From positions 124,776,001 through 124,840,000 of the forward strand of contig NC_092520.1 of NCBI RefSeq assembly GCF_037038585.1: DNA of 64,000 bases, read 5' to 3'. The stretch is from Patagioenas fasciata (Eukaryota; Chordata; Aves; Columbiformes; Columbidae). Made by a program: the position numbers and the translations under genes. Below are positions 1 to 12,696 of this stretch, in pieces. Position 1 is the stretch's first letter. Each line of letters begins with the position of its first letter. A model generated the notes under the pieces. That model had not been told where the DNA came from, made no database searches, and saw only the letters and a list, made by a program, of their open reading frames with translations.

Positions 1-2179
1 GCAATAAAATAACTAGAAAGCTATTACATCTGGTAGTCTTTTTCTTTTAGAAGAAAATTTTGGTTCCCAAAGCTAGGTTTTGTTTTTAATTTCCTTTCTA
101 AATTATTAAAGCATGTTGCCTGTTCTTGTAACTCCTGAACTCAATTAAGGCATAGGGTTCAAATAGTCAGTCTATGCATGCAAGCAGTGAATGTTTAGAT
201 TCAAGTTTCTGGCAGAAACCAGTTCAATTCTGTGTGCCCACAGTGCTTTTTGAAAAGTTGTTCAAGAGTCTCACTAGTGGCACAAGAGATGTGGAAAAAT
301 ACAGATGAAAGCATTGCATTTGAAAGGAAAAAAATGCTCAGGGATTTCTTTCAGGAAAGAAAAAAAAAATCAGAAGACATTGTTCTCACTCTCATTTGAA
401 GAACCTTGATCAGTGGTCCAATCATCATCTCATTCACCTCTCAAACAGGAACACTTTTTGAGCAGCCATTTCATGCCATTTATTTAAAAACCCGGTGAAA
501 GTAATGTTACACCTATTGAGAAAGCTTATCCTCATCTCTGAAACTGTTTTCAAAATAAGCACAAAGTTTGCTTCTACAAAGTTAGATACAATTGCTCTGT
601 TTCACATTGCCAAACCTAGCATATTGTTTGATTAAATTAATGAAAAAGTAATCTTGTTGGCATACCACTCTCTCAAGAATCTTGATAAACACTTCAGTTG
701 GGTATCTATTAAAACTTCTGACTGCTTACAATTATTTTCTATTATGGTAACATGTGTCAAGCATCAAAAACTTATTGCTTGTTTATTTCCCTTGTCAGTC
801 TGCCTAGATACGCAATTTCCATTTTCTGTTTACCACTCCTAAAAATTTAAATATCAAGTAAGAGTGGTAAAGAAATATAACACTAATTGGTACCAAAAAC
901 AGCATCATCATTTAAAATCACACTATGCCATTAGACTTCGTTATGATAAAGTACTGGGTTCATTTAACTTGTAAATCACTTAGACCTTTCACATTAGATG
1001 AAGAAATGACAAAGGTAGAGTTCATCCAATCAGCTAGTAATACATAAAAATTAACTAGTCACCAGCTGTTCCACCATAATTAATAGAAAGTTGGGATATA
1101 GATTTCTTTATGAGCAAAATGAGATTATACACTTGGGAATATGTTCAATCTCACTAGGACAAGGTAGTGCAATTAGAGCAATGAAGTGTAAAATGATTGG
1201 AAAACCCAAAAGATACTTAGATACTAGCATGGACAATTTAAATAAGACTGCATTTCTTCCATCACCATTAGCGAGTTTTATAAACTATTCCTATAGTACT
1301 CAAGAAATTCTCCAGGTTTCCTGCTAGATCTGAATAGGCACCTGTCTTCACGAAGGAAAAAAATGAAAACCAAGTCCAAATCCCTGTTCAGTTACTAGGT
1401 ATATCCAAATTCCCTTCAAGTCATCACATTTTACCTAGAAGAAAGAGCACATGTCTAAATTTTTTATGGCCAGTGAGGTATCAGGCAATAAAAGCTCAGA
1501 AAGCAATAGGTCCAGGAAGCTTGGTAAAACCAGGAATACATAGTCACCTTAGTAAATAACATTTCTCAAAATTCACAATTAAATAAACTAATAACTCCTA
1601 CCAGCCTTTTGCTCGCAGCTGAATATGTGCAAAAGCTATGGTTTCTAGTATTTTCTAATGTTTCAATAAGGTATCTATGGAAATGAACAGCTTTCTCAAA
1701 AACATTAACAAGCATGTACAGATGCTTCACCATAGCTTTCTCATTATAATAAGTGATTTTGCAACACTTTAGTCCTACACAGATGTCCTGTTCACTGTGA
1801 GAAGGAATATGTACCCTGTTGACCAAATCCACCTGAAAGGAAGCCAGCCTAAGAAGATCAGAAGAATAATATTAGTGGCCTACCTGTAACTGATACTGTC
1901 CAAAAAGCAAGCTTTGTAATAATATTGGCTCAGAGAATTCAGGCCAGTGACCATTCCACAGCTTTTAGCATAAGCATATGGAAGTTTACTAGAGGGCTTC
2001 AGAACAGTAAGGGGCTATGTAACTTTGATAAAACCCTCATCAGGTTCTGAGAACTACTAATGATTTTACAAAAGCAAACTTCCAGTTTTGAAAAAGGATA
2101 TGCCAGAGAATTCTTATGTTCCAGTTAGAGCTAACAATTAGGGTGAGCTTTGCAGAAGAATCTTCCAGATGAAATCAAA
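1..2179. other. AT-rich non-coding DNA, no gene seen
   Basis: This stretch is AT-rich and unique-looking. The only open frames are short (under 90 codons), several begin at non-ATG codons, and none resembles a protein I know. I see no recognisable repeat, promoter or splice-flanked exon. It is probably intergenic DNA upstream of the gene at 49,980. Confidence 0.6.
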
Positions 2180-2475
2180 GCTCTCTGTCACCAATGTCAG
2201 TGCCCTGCGGGCACCAACTGGCCATACTGGTCCTGACCAACCTCCCTCGCCAGACCCAATCCTGAGTCCAATACAGCCTCAGAGATGCTCAGTGCCCAGG
2301 GGTGAGCTGCCCTCAGCTGCCCCCCAGCCTGCCCTGCTCCCTGGTTGGGGATGGCGGGACAGGCCCTGGCTGCCAGACTCTGCTCTGGTTCTCACCATGG
2401 GGACCCCCACTACCTGTCCTGGCACCCCAGCCCACAGGGAGCTGCCAGACCCCGCTGCACACCAACAGGCAGATG
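2180..2475. repeat. GC-rich dispersed repeat, copy A
   Basis: An abrupt GC-rich block of about 300 bp sits inside AT-rich flanks. Its core (about 2,224-2,345) matches the core of the second block at about 34,045-34,160. Both read CCAAYACAG, then CAGAG, then AGTGCCCAGGG, then a CTGCC..TCAGCTG segment and CCTGCCCT in the same order and spacing, with scattered mismatches. This points to two diverged copies of one interspersed repeat. Open frames of 121 and 104 codons cross it on both strands, but their proline/serine-rich translations look like compositional artefacts. I do not recognise the family; a decayed LTR or satellite-derived unit is possible. Confidence 0.5.
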
Positions 2476-3490
2476 ATATCAAAGTCTTTTTCTCCAACGT
2501 TCTCTTCTCTTACCCACATACACTGAACATGTAAGATACAGTGTGTGCTTACTCTTGCTTGATTTCTTGTTGCTAAAAAGACTGCTCTATCAGGTGCTCT
2601 AATCAGTATAATCAAGCATATACTCATTACTTTCTAAGCACGTATTGCAGTTTCAATTGTTCGGATAAAAAATGAAAAAAGGGAACAGTAAACCCCTCTG
2701 CTAGTTGTTTTCAGCATTCATTCATTTCATTGTTGTATTTTTAGCTTGCTGCTTACTATTATTCACTTATTCCAGAGCCAAGACTTGTCATAGCTTTCAA
2801 GAACTGTGGGTGAAAAATTACTTTAAAGATCTTCAGCTGGGAACAATGACAACTCTGGCTTTGCCTTTCTCTTGCAAAACACCTCTGAGGACAAGCACAA
2901 GGCATTTGTAACAATGCAATAAAACTGTTCTGTGCCATGCAGTAGCTTGTTTTATTATTGTATGAAACATCATTGTCCACAGCCTTCAGATATACCTCAA
3001 AAGTGCAGTTCACTACAATAATCTTATTCACAATGTATCTGTTCTCCTTTTTCATTTACATTTGAAAGTACTGCTCGAAGATTTCACTGCAGAACGTTAT
3101 TCACAAGATTGAGTATTTCTGCCCATTGAAGGGATACCTTTGAAAAAGTGAACACTTTGGTTCTAATTGAAGAGAACTTAATTTCTTCAACATGCCCTGT
3201 TATCTAGCTTTCTAAACTCCCTTCCAACAGCCCCAATTGTTTACTTTTTAATCTAGTTTTTCTTTATTGAGTGATTATAAGACAAGTCACCCAGTACTAG
3301 AGGATACATCATGTTGGAAAAAAAAAAACATTTAGGCTTGGAAATAAGTCTAGCTGTATGACAACTGGGGAGTTAAAAAAGACTGACAAAACCATTACGT
3401 TTAGAGACAAAAGAATGATGTAGGAAAGTTGACTAAATCAATAACTATTTGTAAAGTATGCATCCAGTCCTAGAGTTGATTCAATAATTG

Positions 3491-3587
3491 AAATCTGCTG
3501 CTGGTCGCCTGAGTCCTATTTAGCAGGGGCAGCTCATAATTCAGGTGACTTTTGTACTTCCCATTGATTTTGGTTAGCAGCAGATTT
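3491..3587. repeat. Imperfect inverted repeat, nested arms
   Basis: The outer arms are a perfect 12-bp inverted pair: AAATCTGCTGCT at 3,491-3,502 and AGCAGCAGATTT at 3,576-3,587. An inner pair, GTCGCCTGA at 3,504-3,512 and TCAGGTGAC at 3,541-3,549, matches at 8 of 9 positions, and the mismatch would be a G-U wobble in RNA. The inner loop is 28 nt, and a 26-nt one-sided bulge separates the right arms. Such nested arms may be the remains of a small DNA transposon or a structured conserved element. No target-site duplication was recognised. Confidence 0.5.
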
Positions 3588-6500
3588 GTGGTTCAGATAA
3601 GACTCTTCATTTCTCTGCACTAATTCAGACTCAATGAGAGCAGTTACACTTGATTAAACACTTTTGTATTTAATCTTTAAAAACTTGTGCATAAATATAT
3701 CTTTTGAACATGTACTAATAACACACCTTTGTGCAGATAAAAGCTGCTAGTTTGATTTTCCTCTTCCGGTCACAAAATTCATTTACATTGTATTGCAGTA
3801 GCATTTGTTTATGCATTTGTATTAGAATACATGGAACTATTTCCATGTAAGCCCCATACTTTTCAGGGAATATCATTGTTATCAGACCCATGAACAGTTG
3901 GTGCAGTAGAAAATGCAATTAAAAGCAGAACAAATCTTTAGAAACTAGAAAAGTTGTTTGGATCACAGAATAAAAAAATTACTAACTTTCTCTTTTTTTA
4001 TCATGAAAACAATACACTGTTCCTCTAAAACAGAGGAGGAAACTTTACCACACCACTTATGAATCTTCCAAAGACAATCCATTTATTTTGATTAAGATGA
4101 ATGTCAAAAAACAGTAGATGTAGTAGTAGTTCCTGATTCTACATTTCATTAATAAAAACATATTGCATTTTCAAAAAACCTGAAATCAAGCCCACAAATC
4201 AGGACCATCTTTGTATGGCCATCCCAGCCCTAACCTATATGACCTAATTTAAACCCATTTACTACTTACCTCATTGGAGATTTGCCTCATTTATTCTCTA
4301 AATCTGTTGCTACCATAGAGAAAGAATAACAGGAGTCATTTTTCAGTCTTCTTAAATGGACTTTTCTCGCACATAACAAGCCTCATTTCTCAGCCTATCA
4401 TGCTGAATCCAGGAGCATATATGTGCATGGGGAGTAACTCAACAGAGAAACTGCTCCAGATGGGTCAGAATGGCTTCAGAAATTCTGTAGTTTATTCTTG
4501 TTTCCCATGCAGCGCAGGAAGTATGAGAAAGCTAGAATAACCCTGTCACATCCATGACCCAGTCACCTTTGGTCAACAGGCCTAAGTCAAACTATGTATC
4601 AGCTTAAGACAAACCTCAACTAGGTGCAATTTCCCAGGGTCAGCCTGTATAGGCAAGTACAGTCCCAGAATCAAGCACAGTAGAGAACCAAAAACTAATA
4701 GAAATAAATTTCTGAAGTCTGTCATGCTGTTTCCCCATGGCAAAGCAATATATTTACTTTTTCTTTGGTGAACTTGAAAAATTCTCTTTTATATTGCACA
4801 AGCTGAAGGGACAAGATGTTGTCTTCGGGAGTCCTTCTCACCACAGTGTGATGGGATACCAGATGTCTTCGATGCTTCACTATGTGTCTGGAATATAAAC
4901 TATTGACATATCAGGGCCTGGCTGTAGGGAAAATTATTAACATTGTTTATATACATGTCTTGCAGAAAAAATGTATTTCACTTTTCACTGATATGATAAG
5001 TCAGTTTGTGATAGGTAAGTGGTGCCAACTGATGTTCCCTTTCCCTGTCCCTATATTTCCTGTTCCCACACCTTCAACTATTAAAACTTTCACTTCTTTC
5101 TGTGTGTCTGTTGATCTGCCCGCACACATAGGGCTGCAGTTGTGCCTTATATGTTGCTTGGCTTGACTACTGTATACAGTTGCATATCAGAGGGAGAGGG
5201 CACTGTCTGGGAACTCAGATACCAATGTTCACATTTTGCACAGGGGTTCATTACCCAATCTCCATTAACTTTGCCATTTGAGCTCACATGGCAAAATAAA
5301 CTCGACTCTGATATATTTTTTTCACTAGTATGGGTCTATCGGGTCTCAGGTCTGATCTTTTCCCTATTTCTTCTTTAAAGTTGCTACATTTCACAGCTTG
5401 TTCGATGCAACATTTAGTACCTGTGATGCATATTTTCAGTGATCTACCAGGTACTCATTAATTAAGTGAGGATCCATGAAAAAGCAGAAGTAGGCTCTTT
5501 CAGATGCTCAAAGACACTGTGACACCTGTAGCATAGGTGGGTTCTTTCTGCCTTTTTCTTCTGCTTTCCTGGATGACTCCAGAAAGGAGCCAAGCTCAAA
5601 GGAGCCAACAGTGTGAACCTCCAACAGCCACAACGGGAGTTGAAGAACCAGGATGCTCAGGCACAGACAGCAAAAATCAGAGAAGGGAACAGAAAGCCAT
5701 ATTCCAACTCGTAGGCTGCCAGTGCTGCTTCTTAGGAGTCCTAGCAATTCAATACAACAAGAAAAAACGAAAGTCACAACAAATCTGTAGTCTGAGACAG
5801 AACCGAGGCAATCATCAGGATGAGAAACAATAGCAACATAATACCAAGGTTTTACATCTTTCAGCCCTGTAGCATGTGCAATTCAGGTAAATGAAAATAT
5901 CCAAACCAAGGGGTTTTTTGCCCTGCTCTAAAAACCTGAATAATGTCCTGCTAGTATTACTACAGATATTTCTTGGTTTATTCTCACTTATATCATTTCA
6001 AGCTGAAGATTTCTGTGATGCTCTGATATAATTTGCTATTCACCAGACAAAATATGCAACAGAGGAAAGAGAGAGCAATATGAACTAGTTCTACGTTTTC
6101 AGACCTACAGAAGGTTGAGGTACCAGTGTAAGTACTGTTAGTGGCAGGTAACTGAGCAAATAATAAAAAAGATGGAAGATTTTGATTTAGAAGCAAAAAT
6201 AAGCAGCCTGTCAACCTGAACAGTTGCTCAGCAAATGCTATTTAACAACTTGAGTATTTAATTTTTTCCAGGAATTCATAGCCAATTTTATGAGCTGGGA
6301 AACTTGGTCATCTTTTAAAATAAAAAAAACTTCAAATATCAGGCTCCATGTGTATTAAAAATATCAGAAGGAACTGAGAAAGGAAGAGGATTGAATCTTA
6401 TTTTACAAGACCATGTTCAAAAATTTTCTTTGCAAATTCAGCAATTATTATTTTTTTATTTATGCTCTAATGCTTAAAGTAAAGTTTCCTTGTCCCAGTT

Positions 6501-6660
6501 CTCCCACGTAAGTCAAGAACACCTCCATTAAAGCTTTTTTCAATATTCCTTCATTTCTGGGACAAGAAACAAGGGATTTACAAGATGACAGGTTTATCAA
6601 TTGATCTGATATTGACCAGCAGTAAGCTGTAAAATGCAAATCATTTCTACATCACCTTCA

Positions 6661-6717
6661 CTTTCTTTTTTCCTCTGTTTTTTTTTCCTTTTTATTTCTT
6701 TTTTTTTTTTTTTTTCC
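6661..6717. repeat. Polypyrimidine / poly-T tract
   Basis: A T/C tract of nearly 60 bp is broken by only a few purines and ends in a run of about 17 or more T just before CCGG. It is simple sequence. It could act as a splice-type pyrimidine tract, but no AG exon boundary with an open frame follows convincingly. Confidence 0.7.
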
Positions 6718-9700
6718 GGCAAGTTTGCTGTCAGCCCCCTCCATCCTAAATACTTTGGACCCTCCTGCTGTTTTCTTGTCTAATTCTAACACAGATGAGA
6801 GGGGATATTTTCAGATTTTTTTAAATGATAGGAATTTAGACAATTTATGCAGAAACCTTGCTCTAAGTCAATTTTTAACTCAGCTTGGCCCTTTTGTGAA
6901 TGAATCTGAAATAAATAATGTCATATGATGCACTCCAATAATTAGATATTAACTTGCTTGTTCTCCTTAGTGGGTTCTCATAGAGAACCCATTGTAGAGA
7001 ACTGCAAGAACTCCATCTCTTGGAGCTCTGTCTTGTCTGAACCAATAGCTCCAGCAACAAAAGCAAAATCTATTCCCAGTCCTAAAGAAAAACAGCTTCC
7101 TAGATTAATATCACTAGAAGATTACGAAACCTTGTTCTACATCCTGACTAGAAGCTGTTGAACAGGAAAAACCCCAGGTATTTAATTCTCATGTGAGCAG
7201 ATCATTAAAAATATTCCTGCTTCTGGCACATAGAAGTAAGCAGTTCTAACACCATTTCTATTCACAATGGCTGGGAGGTGCCCTTTGACTCCTGCCTAAC
7301 ACAGAGTACAGGACTTCTATTGGCAAAATTGCACTCTGACAGGTAAATTGCAGAGAACAGTTTGGAATTACACTGATATTAAAAAAGATACAAACAAAAG
7401 ATCAGCAAGCCTTAGCATATTGCAGGCTTGCTGCCAAACCTCTGTGCTCGGCAAATATGAGAAGTTTGAGGCATTTGTGTAGAAACCATGAATGTCCCCC
7501 AGCCTCCAAATAATTTGCAGAAAGTGTTGTATCTATGAAATCAAAATTTGTTTTTAAATATGCAGTTTTCTATGAACATAAGATCTTTATTAAACTACAA
7601 TCTGAGCTAAATAAACTGAGTTATTAACTTCGAATTGCTGGCTGCAGGACTTTTAGGTCCAATTCTGTCACATTAATTGATGGTAATAGTAAGTGATACT
7701 ACAGCTGTATCTGTACAAACAACTGTACTTACTCTAAACCCCCAGAAGATACTTCAGAAAGGTTTGGTCTCATGAATGCAGTCTCTTTTTTCACTTAAAA
7801 CTTCATTCTAGTGCTCAGAAATTAAGACCCTCTGGGCTGTCATTCAATGGAGCTGTAAAAATATCCATGTCTCAAATCCTGAGTTAGAGAGTCTTTAGAC
7901 CATGATTTTCCACAAGAAAAATCAATCATATAACTTATGCAGTGACCTTCTGTTTCTTAAAAACAGTTGTTTTAAGTGCTTGTAATCATCGCGTTCCCCA
8001 GTTTGTACCTGAGGCATAGTGGTAGCACTTCCACATAGTATCATTTCACATTAAGTGAATAGCTGTTTTGAATAGCACTTCAGAATCTTCTTTTTTTCCT
8101 AAGAAGTGTTATTTTAAAATACTTTGTACATATATCGTGTCTTCTCTTTTTAAAAGCTTTTGAAAAGACCATTAGAAAGACTTATCAGCAATTTACTCTG
8201 AAGATAGAAGGGACAGAGGAAGGTGATTGTTAATCTAGAAAATCCCTTGCCATCTGTGCTTGTTTGATGAAATACTGTACAAAATACTGCACAAAATTAA
8301 CATTTATATCTTTTTAAGGGAAATATTCTCAGTCTAAATATTTTTTAATTGTCACGCCTTCAAACTCAGCCTGTATTCTGATTCTAAGTCTAGTGTATCT
8401 CTATCACCAAGTTATACCCTCAGTTATGTCTAGGAGACTTTATGTTTGAAAATACCATATAAACAAAGTATGTTGCTACATCCATAACGTACTCTTAATA
8501 GCCACATGCGGAAAAAGAATCAGCCATACTTTTTTTGTTTTAGCTTATCTTTTTAAGGAGAACAGTCCTAAAAACAGGCCATGGAAGAAAACTGTATATA
8601 CTTCTGAAAACAAACGTTTCTAAAGACAAATGTCATATGATCAGCACAACAAATGAGACACAAAATGCCATCTACGGAACTATTTTAAAGAATACATGAT
8701 GTTGTTCTCATTACTTTGTGGTACTATGATTCAGCCTCTTGAAAGGATTATGCAACATTTTGACACTTTTCACAGTAAATCCTAAAGATCTTATGTATGG
8801 AAGATTTAATTAATATTTTCAAGTAGTAAAGTATAGACAGCTTCTATTCTGATTTACCTGCAAGTTTATGTCAGAGCTCGTAGAATATATCCAATGACAA
8901 TTTCTGCATTAGCTATTTTCTATAGCTCAATGGAAGTGCTTTTAAGAAGTTCACTTTAAGGCTGCATTGCATTTTCCTTAATATATGATGACCATCCATG
9001 ATGTTTTCTCCTACCTTTCATTTCTAAAAGTACAAATGCTAAAACCCAAACCAGAGGAGAATTATATACAACTCCCACAACATTTGAGGAAATGTAGACA
9101 GTCAAATAAGGAAAAGTATTGTAATTACTAATCCTATGAATCACTGAATAACAAATGGAAATGACAACAGTTTGCTGCTTGGACCCATTCTTCTGCCAGC
9201 TTCGATTTGTTTCCTTTACAGTGTTGTTTATGTTGCTGGTGGATATGGCAAAATGTGATATAATTCAAAACAAAGTTTTAGCCAAATTGTATTGCAAACA
9301 TCTACAATTTTCACCACATGTTCCTCATTAGCACAGTAAACAGTCTTGGAAATACAGATTAATCTAAACACTCTTCTAAATTTCCTGTGACCATTGAATC
9401 TTCTTCCACCTTGCAGTCTAATAGGTCACCCTCAAAATTGTTCCCATAACATAGTCATACAGCTGCCATTGACTAGTGAGAAACATTGTTTGTAGTGCAG
9501 TGAGAAAACAAACTGATCAAATAGTAAAGGAAAAAAAAAAAAGGATATTTCATACAAATTAAAAGCTACTTGATTCAGGTGTTAGCTAAGAATAAAATAT
9601 AATGATGTGTTTAGGTACTGCTGTGTTAGTATTCATAGTTAAATGAAAATTTTACATACCTTGAGAAGTGATGAAAATGAGATGGCATGTGACTTTAAAT

Positions 9701-11047
9701 TCATGCTAAATGCTTCATTTAACAGTTTTAATCAACTGCTATGCACAACTTATCTACAGGAAAAAAAAATATTTTAAAGCATTTATTAAAATTAAGATGG
9801 TAAAGCATTAACACAGAGTTCAATAAGAATCTTTAAAATAGTGTAGGTATGAAGCCTAACTTCATACATACAGTCACATAATTAAAAATTGCATGTATAA
9901 TAAAATATAAATACAACAAAATTACATATAGTCAGACACCCTTCTGATAGCAACATTTTATCTCATTGGTGAAACAATGAACTATTATTACTAACACAGC
10001 ATAACACAGTGTTTCTTTGATTGATACCTTAAGGTAACAAGAAAGAATCATCTGTGCTCTTGAAAAATCACTGTAGAATTTGCAACAAAAATCAGAAGTT
10101 ATTCTGCCAAGCTAATGGGACATCTTAAATGTAAATCTGTGACGCTTTTCTAAGGATGGAGCACAAGGCCAAAGATAGTGATGCTCAGAGTCATTTTAGT
10201 AAATTGGTACCTGTGAAGTAGCAGCTTTTGAAAATAATTGAATACATTGTACATCACTGTAGAGTTGTTTGCTTCTTCTAAACAAAATAAATTCCTCTAA
10301 TTATTTATGTATGTCAGTGTATTGCTGATTCACAGCTTCTTTAATTTCGACTATGTTTGGCATATTGCCTTGAATTTGCTTCAGATCTCTATCATTTTTC
10401 TCTGCCATGGGGTAATCCTTTCCCTGGCAAAAGATGTGACACTTATTGTGAGATACTAAGTAGCGAAGCAGTTGTTTCCTTAATGACAATGGGAAAATAT
10501 GTTTTGAATAAAGAAGCTTTTAAAGAAAATAAAGTAAGCGTTAGGGGCTTAAGCTGTATATTCCAGTTCACAGAGGGATATTACTGATATTGCACCATTT
10601 GTTTTCTATGAAAATGAAGTAGTCCAGGAAGTTATTTTCCCACAGTACAATAATGAATGCTTGTAGGGATTTATTCTATTAGATGACAGCCAATCCAGAG
10701 GCTGACATGGACACTAAACAAAAAGAAGATGGAGGAAAGAGTCTCAAAATAAAATTAAGCTTTTTTAAAAAGGCCAGTGGAACAGCCTAATTACGGCTAT
10801 CATAGGTGAATACCAGTTACCAATAACTCTGAATTCAAGGTTGACTGCCATTTCTACTATTTTCTTCCTGAGCCAGAAGACTTGCTGTATGGAAAACCCA
10901 TGGGTCTTTCTCATAGGTAACAGAATGAATTCTTGAGCTCTGATGGTAAAGAGTGTTTTCATCAAAGAAAAACTTATTAGAATTTGTGTATACTTTAATA
11001 ACTATATTGCAAGGGAATTCTATACAGGTGCCTAGAACATGTAGAGT

Positions 11048-11212
11048 GATCACAGAATAACAGAATCACAGAATGCTAAGAATTGGAAGGGATGTCGAAA
11101 GATCATCCAGTCCAATCACCCTGCTGGAGCAGGAACACCTCGATCAGGTTACACAGGAGCGAGTCCAGGCAGATTTTTAATGTCTCCGGAGATACACATT
11201 CCAATGCTGTCT
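11048..11212 (-). mobile_element. CR1 retrotransposon 3' fragment (truncated)
   Basis: This is the 3' end of a CR1 non-LTR retrotransposon, read on the minus strand. The plus strand shows degenerate octamers (ATCACAGAAT...), then ATTGGAAGGGATG and AGATCATCCAGTCC, then GGAGCAGGAACACCT. It aligns motif by motif with the CR1 copy starting at 57,944. After TGTCTCC roughly 35 nt present in the other copy are missing before CCAATGCTGTCT, so it has an internal deletion as well as 5' truncation. It is non-coding, because only the 3' untranslated part remains. Confidence 0.85.
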
Positions 11213-12440
11213 AAAGGACTCTATGCTAACACAATATTTTAAGATGCTTTCTTTGCTCTGAACTACTGGAAGTTTGAGGTTACTAAAACTGAGGAATGAC
11301 TCCAGGTCTGCTTGGTGCACTCATGAACTAATATGCTATTTTAATTCGTTCGAAATAACCTTTTTGCCTATATCTACCAGCAGGAATTTAAAAACCAAGG
11401 TATTCCATGGATTGTGTTTATACGTGTTACAGGCAAACCTCAGAATGGCTGTAAACAATGAAAGCAACAAACAAAGTAGTAATAGAATAGGATGGAATTT
11501 TTAGGAGTAATAACTTAAAATGTAGTCTCAGACATGATTCTTGCTTGAACTGATTTTATTCTTTGTTGTTAAACACATTTTGGTAGGGTTCTGGCCTAGA
11601 TCTGTGCAGAAGTCAGCTGATTGCCAGCAAACGAAGTCATAGTTGTGAGCCCAAGATCCAGCAAATAGAGTTACCACTCCCAGGAGCCACAGAAAATGGA
11701 AGAATTGGAGCAAAATTTCTGGGAGGGGTGATAGGGGAAGATGATTTTGAAGTATTATTTTGTGTAGAATTTGTGGACTGAGTTCAGCAAATTGATTTAT
11801 CACTGAATATCCCAAAGTCTAGTGAGGCAGACATGCAGTATATTCAGTCATAACTATTATGGGATAATTAACTTTCAATATGGATCCTCTTAAATAAGCA
11901 CATTTTAGGAGACTGGTGAAACTGTAAAAAAAAAAAAAAAAAACAAAAAACGATTTCCTCCTAATGCTTTGCATGACACTGGAGTTTGGAGGCAGGAATA
12001 AACATATGAACAGAGAAATGGCAGGCTAAAGCTCAGACTTTGAAAGCTATGGAGCACGTGTAACTCTGGACAAACCAATGCAAGCAGCAGAATTGGGGGG
12101 CAGCCAGTTTAAAAAACAAACAAAACCACACAAAACCACCACAGCATAATGTGTTGAGCTGCCTAATTTCCAAGAACTACCAAAGGAGACTTCAGTGAGA
12201 CGCAGAGAGTAGGTTGTTCACTGAAGGAAAGATCTTGAACTTGTCTGTAGCCTTTCTCTAAGAGTATTGAGAGAAATAAAGGCAATTATTTCTTCAATAT
12301 CAATCTATAATTTCTAATTTATTGTGATAAAAACAACTAGTGATAGTTTAAGAAATATTTTTTTAGATTATTATGCCACTATTAACAACAAAATACCATT
12401 ACGTATGTAAATATTTACTTACTTTTTTTCTTCTTTCTTG
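11213..12440. other. AT-rich non-coding DNA with A-tract
   Basis: No gene is seen. The stretch includes an A18 run at 11,926-11,943, a C, and a further A6. An A/C-rich segment at about 12,111-12,146 is a short version of the tracts seen in the intron near 56.5 and 63.9 kb. Confidence 0.55.
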
Positions 12441-12696
12441 CTCCTTTCCTAGCCAGAGGTACCCTGAGGCCTGCACTGTGGGGCCCTACTGAGGCACAGT
12501 GGGTTGAGTGGCCTGCACCTGGGGACAGCTTTCCCCAGGGCTCCTCCACTCTGCTCAGAGCCCAGGACCCCACATCAGCCCCCTGGGGCCATCATCCCCT
12601 GTCCCAGCAACACCACAGCAGGGCCAGTCTCCAGCTCCCCACAGCCCTGCCCAGCCATGGGCCCTGCCAGGTCAGGTACACCTGCACCAAGCACAG
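12441..12696. repeat. GC-rich block next to CR1, origin unclear
   Basis: A sudden C/G-rich block rich in CCAGCCC, CAGGGC and CCCTGCC words runs straight into the CR1 copy that follows. Its composition resembles the GC-rich repeat copies at 2.2 and 34 kb, but I could not find a convincing collinear core. It could be a third, very diverged copy or an upstream piece of a composite element. Overlapping open frames on both strands are compositional and not believed. Confidence 0.3.

Larger units (their letters stand above)
2476..11047. other. AT-rich non-coding DNA with minor repeats
   Basis: No coding region is supported in these 8.6 kb. Open frames are all under 100 codons and unrecognised. The stretch holds an imperfect inverted repeat (3,491-3,587), a pyrimidine tract (6,661-6,717) and a perfect small hairpin with 9-bp arms and a 3-nt loop (6,971-6,991). 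Otherwise it looks like ordinary intergenic sequence. Confidence 0.55.

Noticed and set aside
2169..2534. 121-codon Pro-rich frame
   Set aside because: It lies inside the GC-rich dispersed repeat, is matched by open frames on the opposite strand, and its counterpart in copy B is not conserved as a frame.
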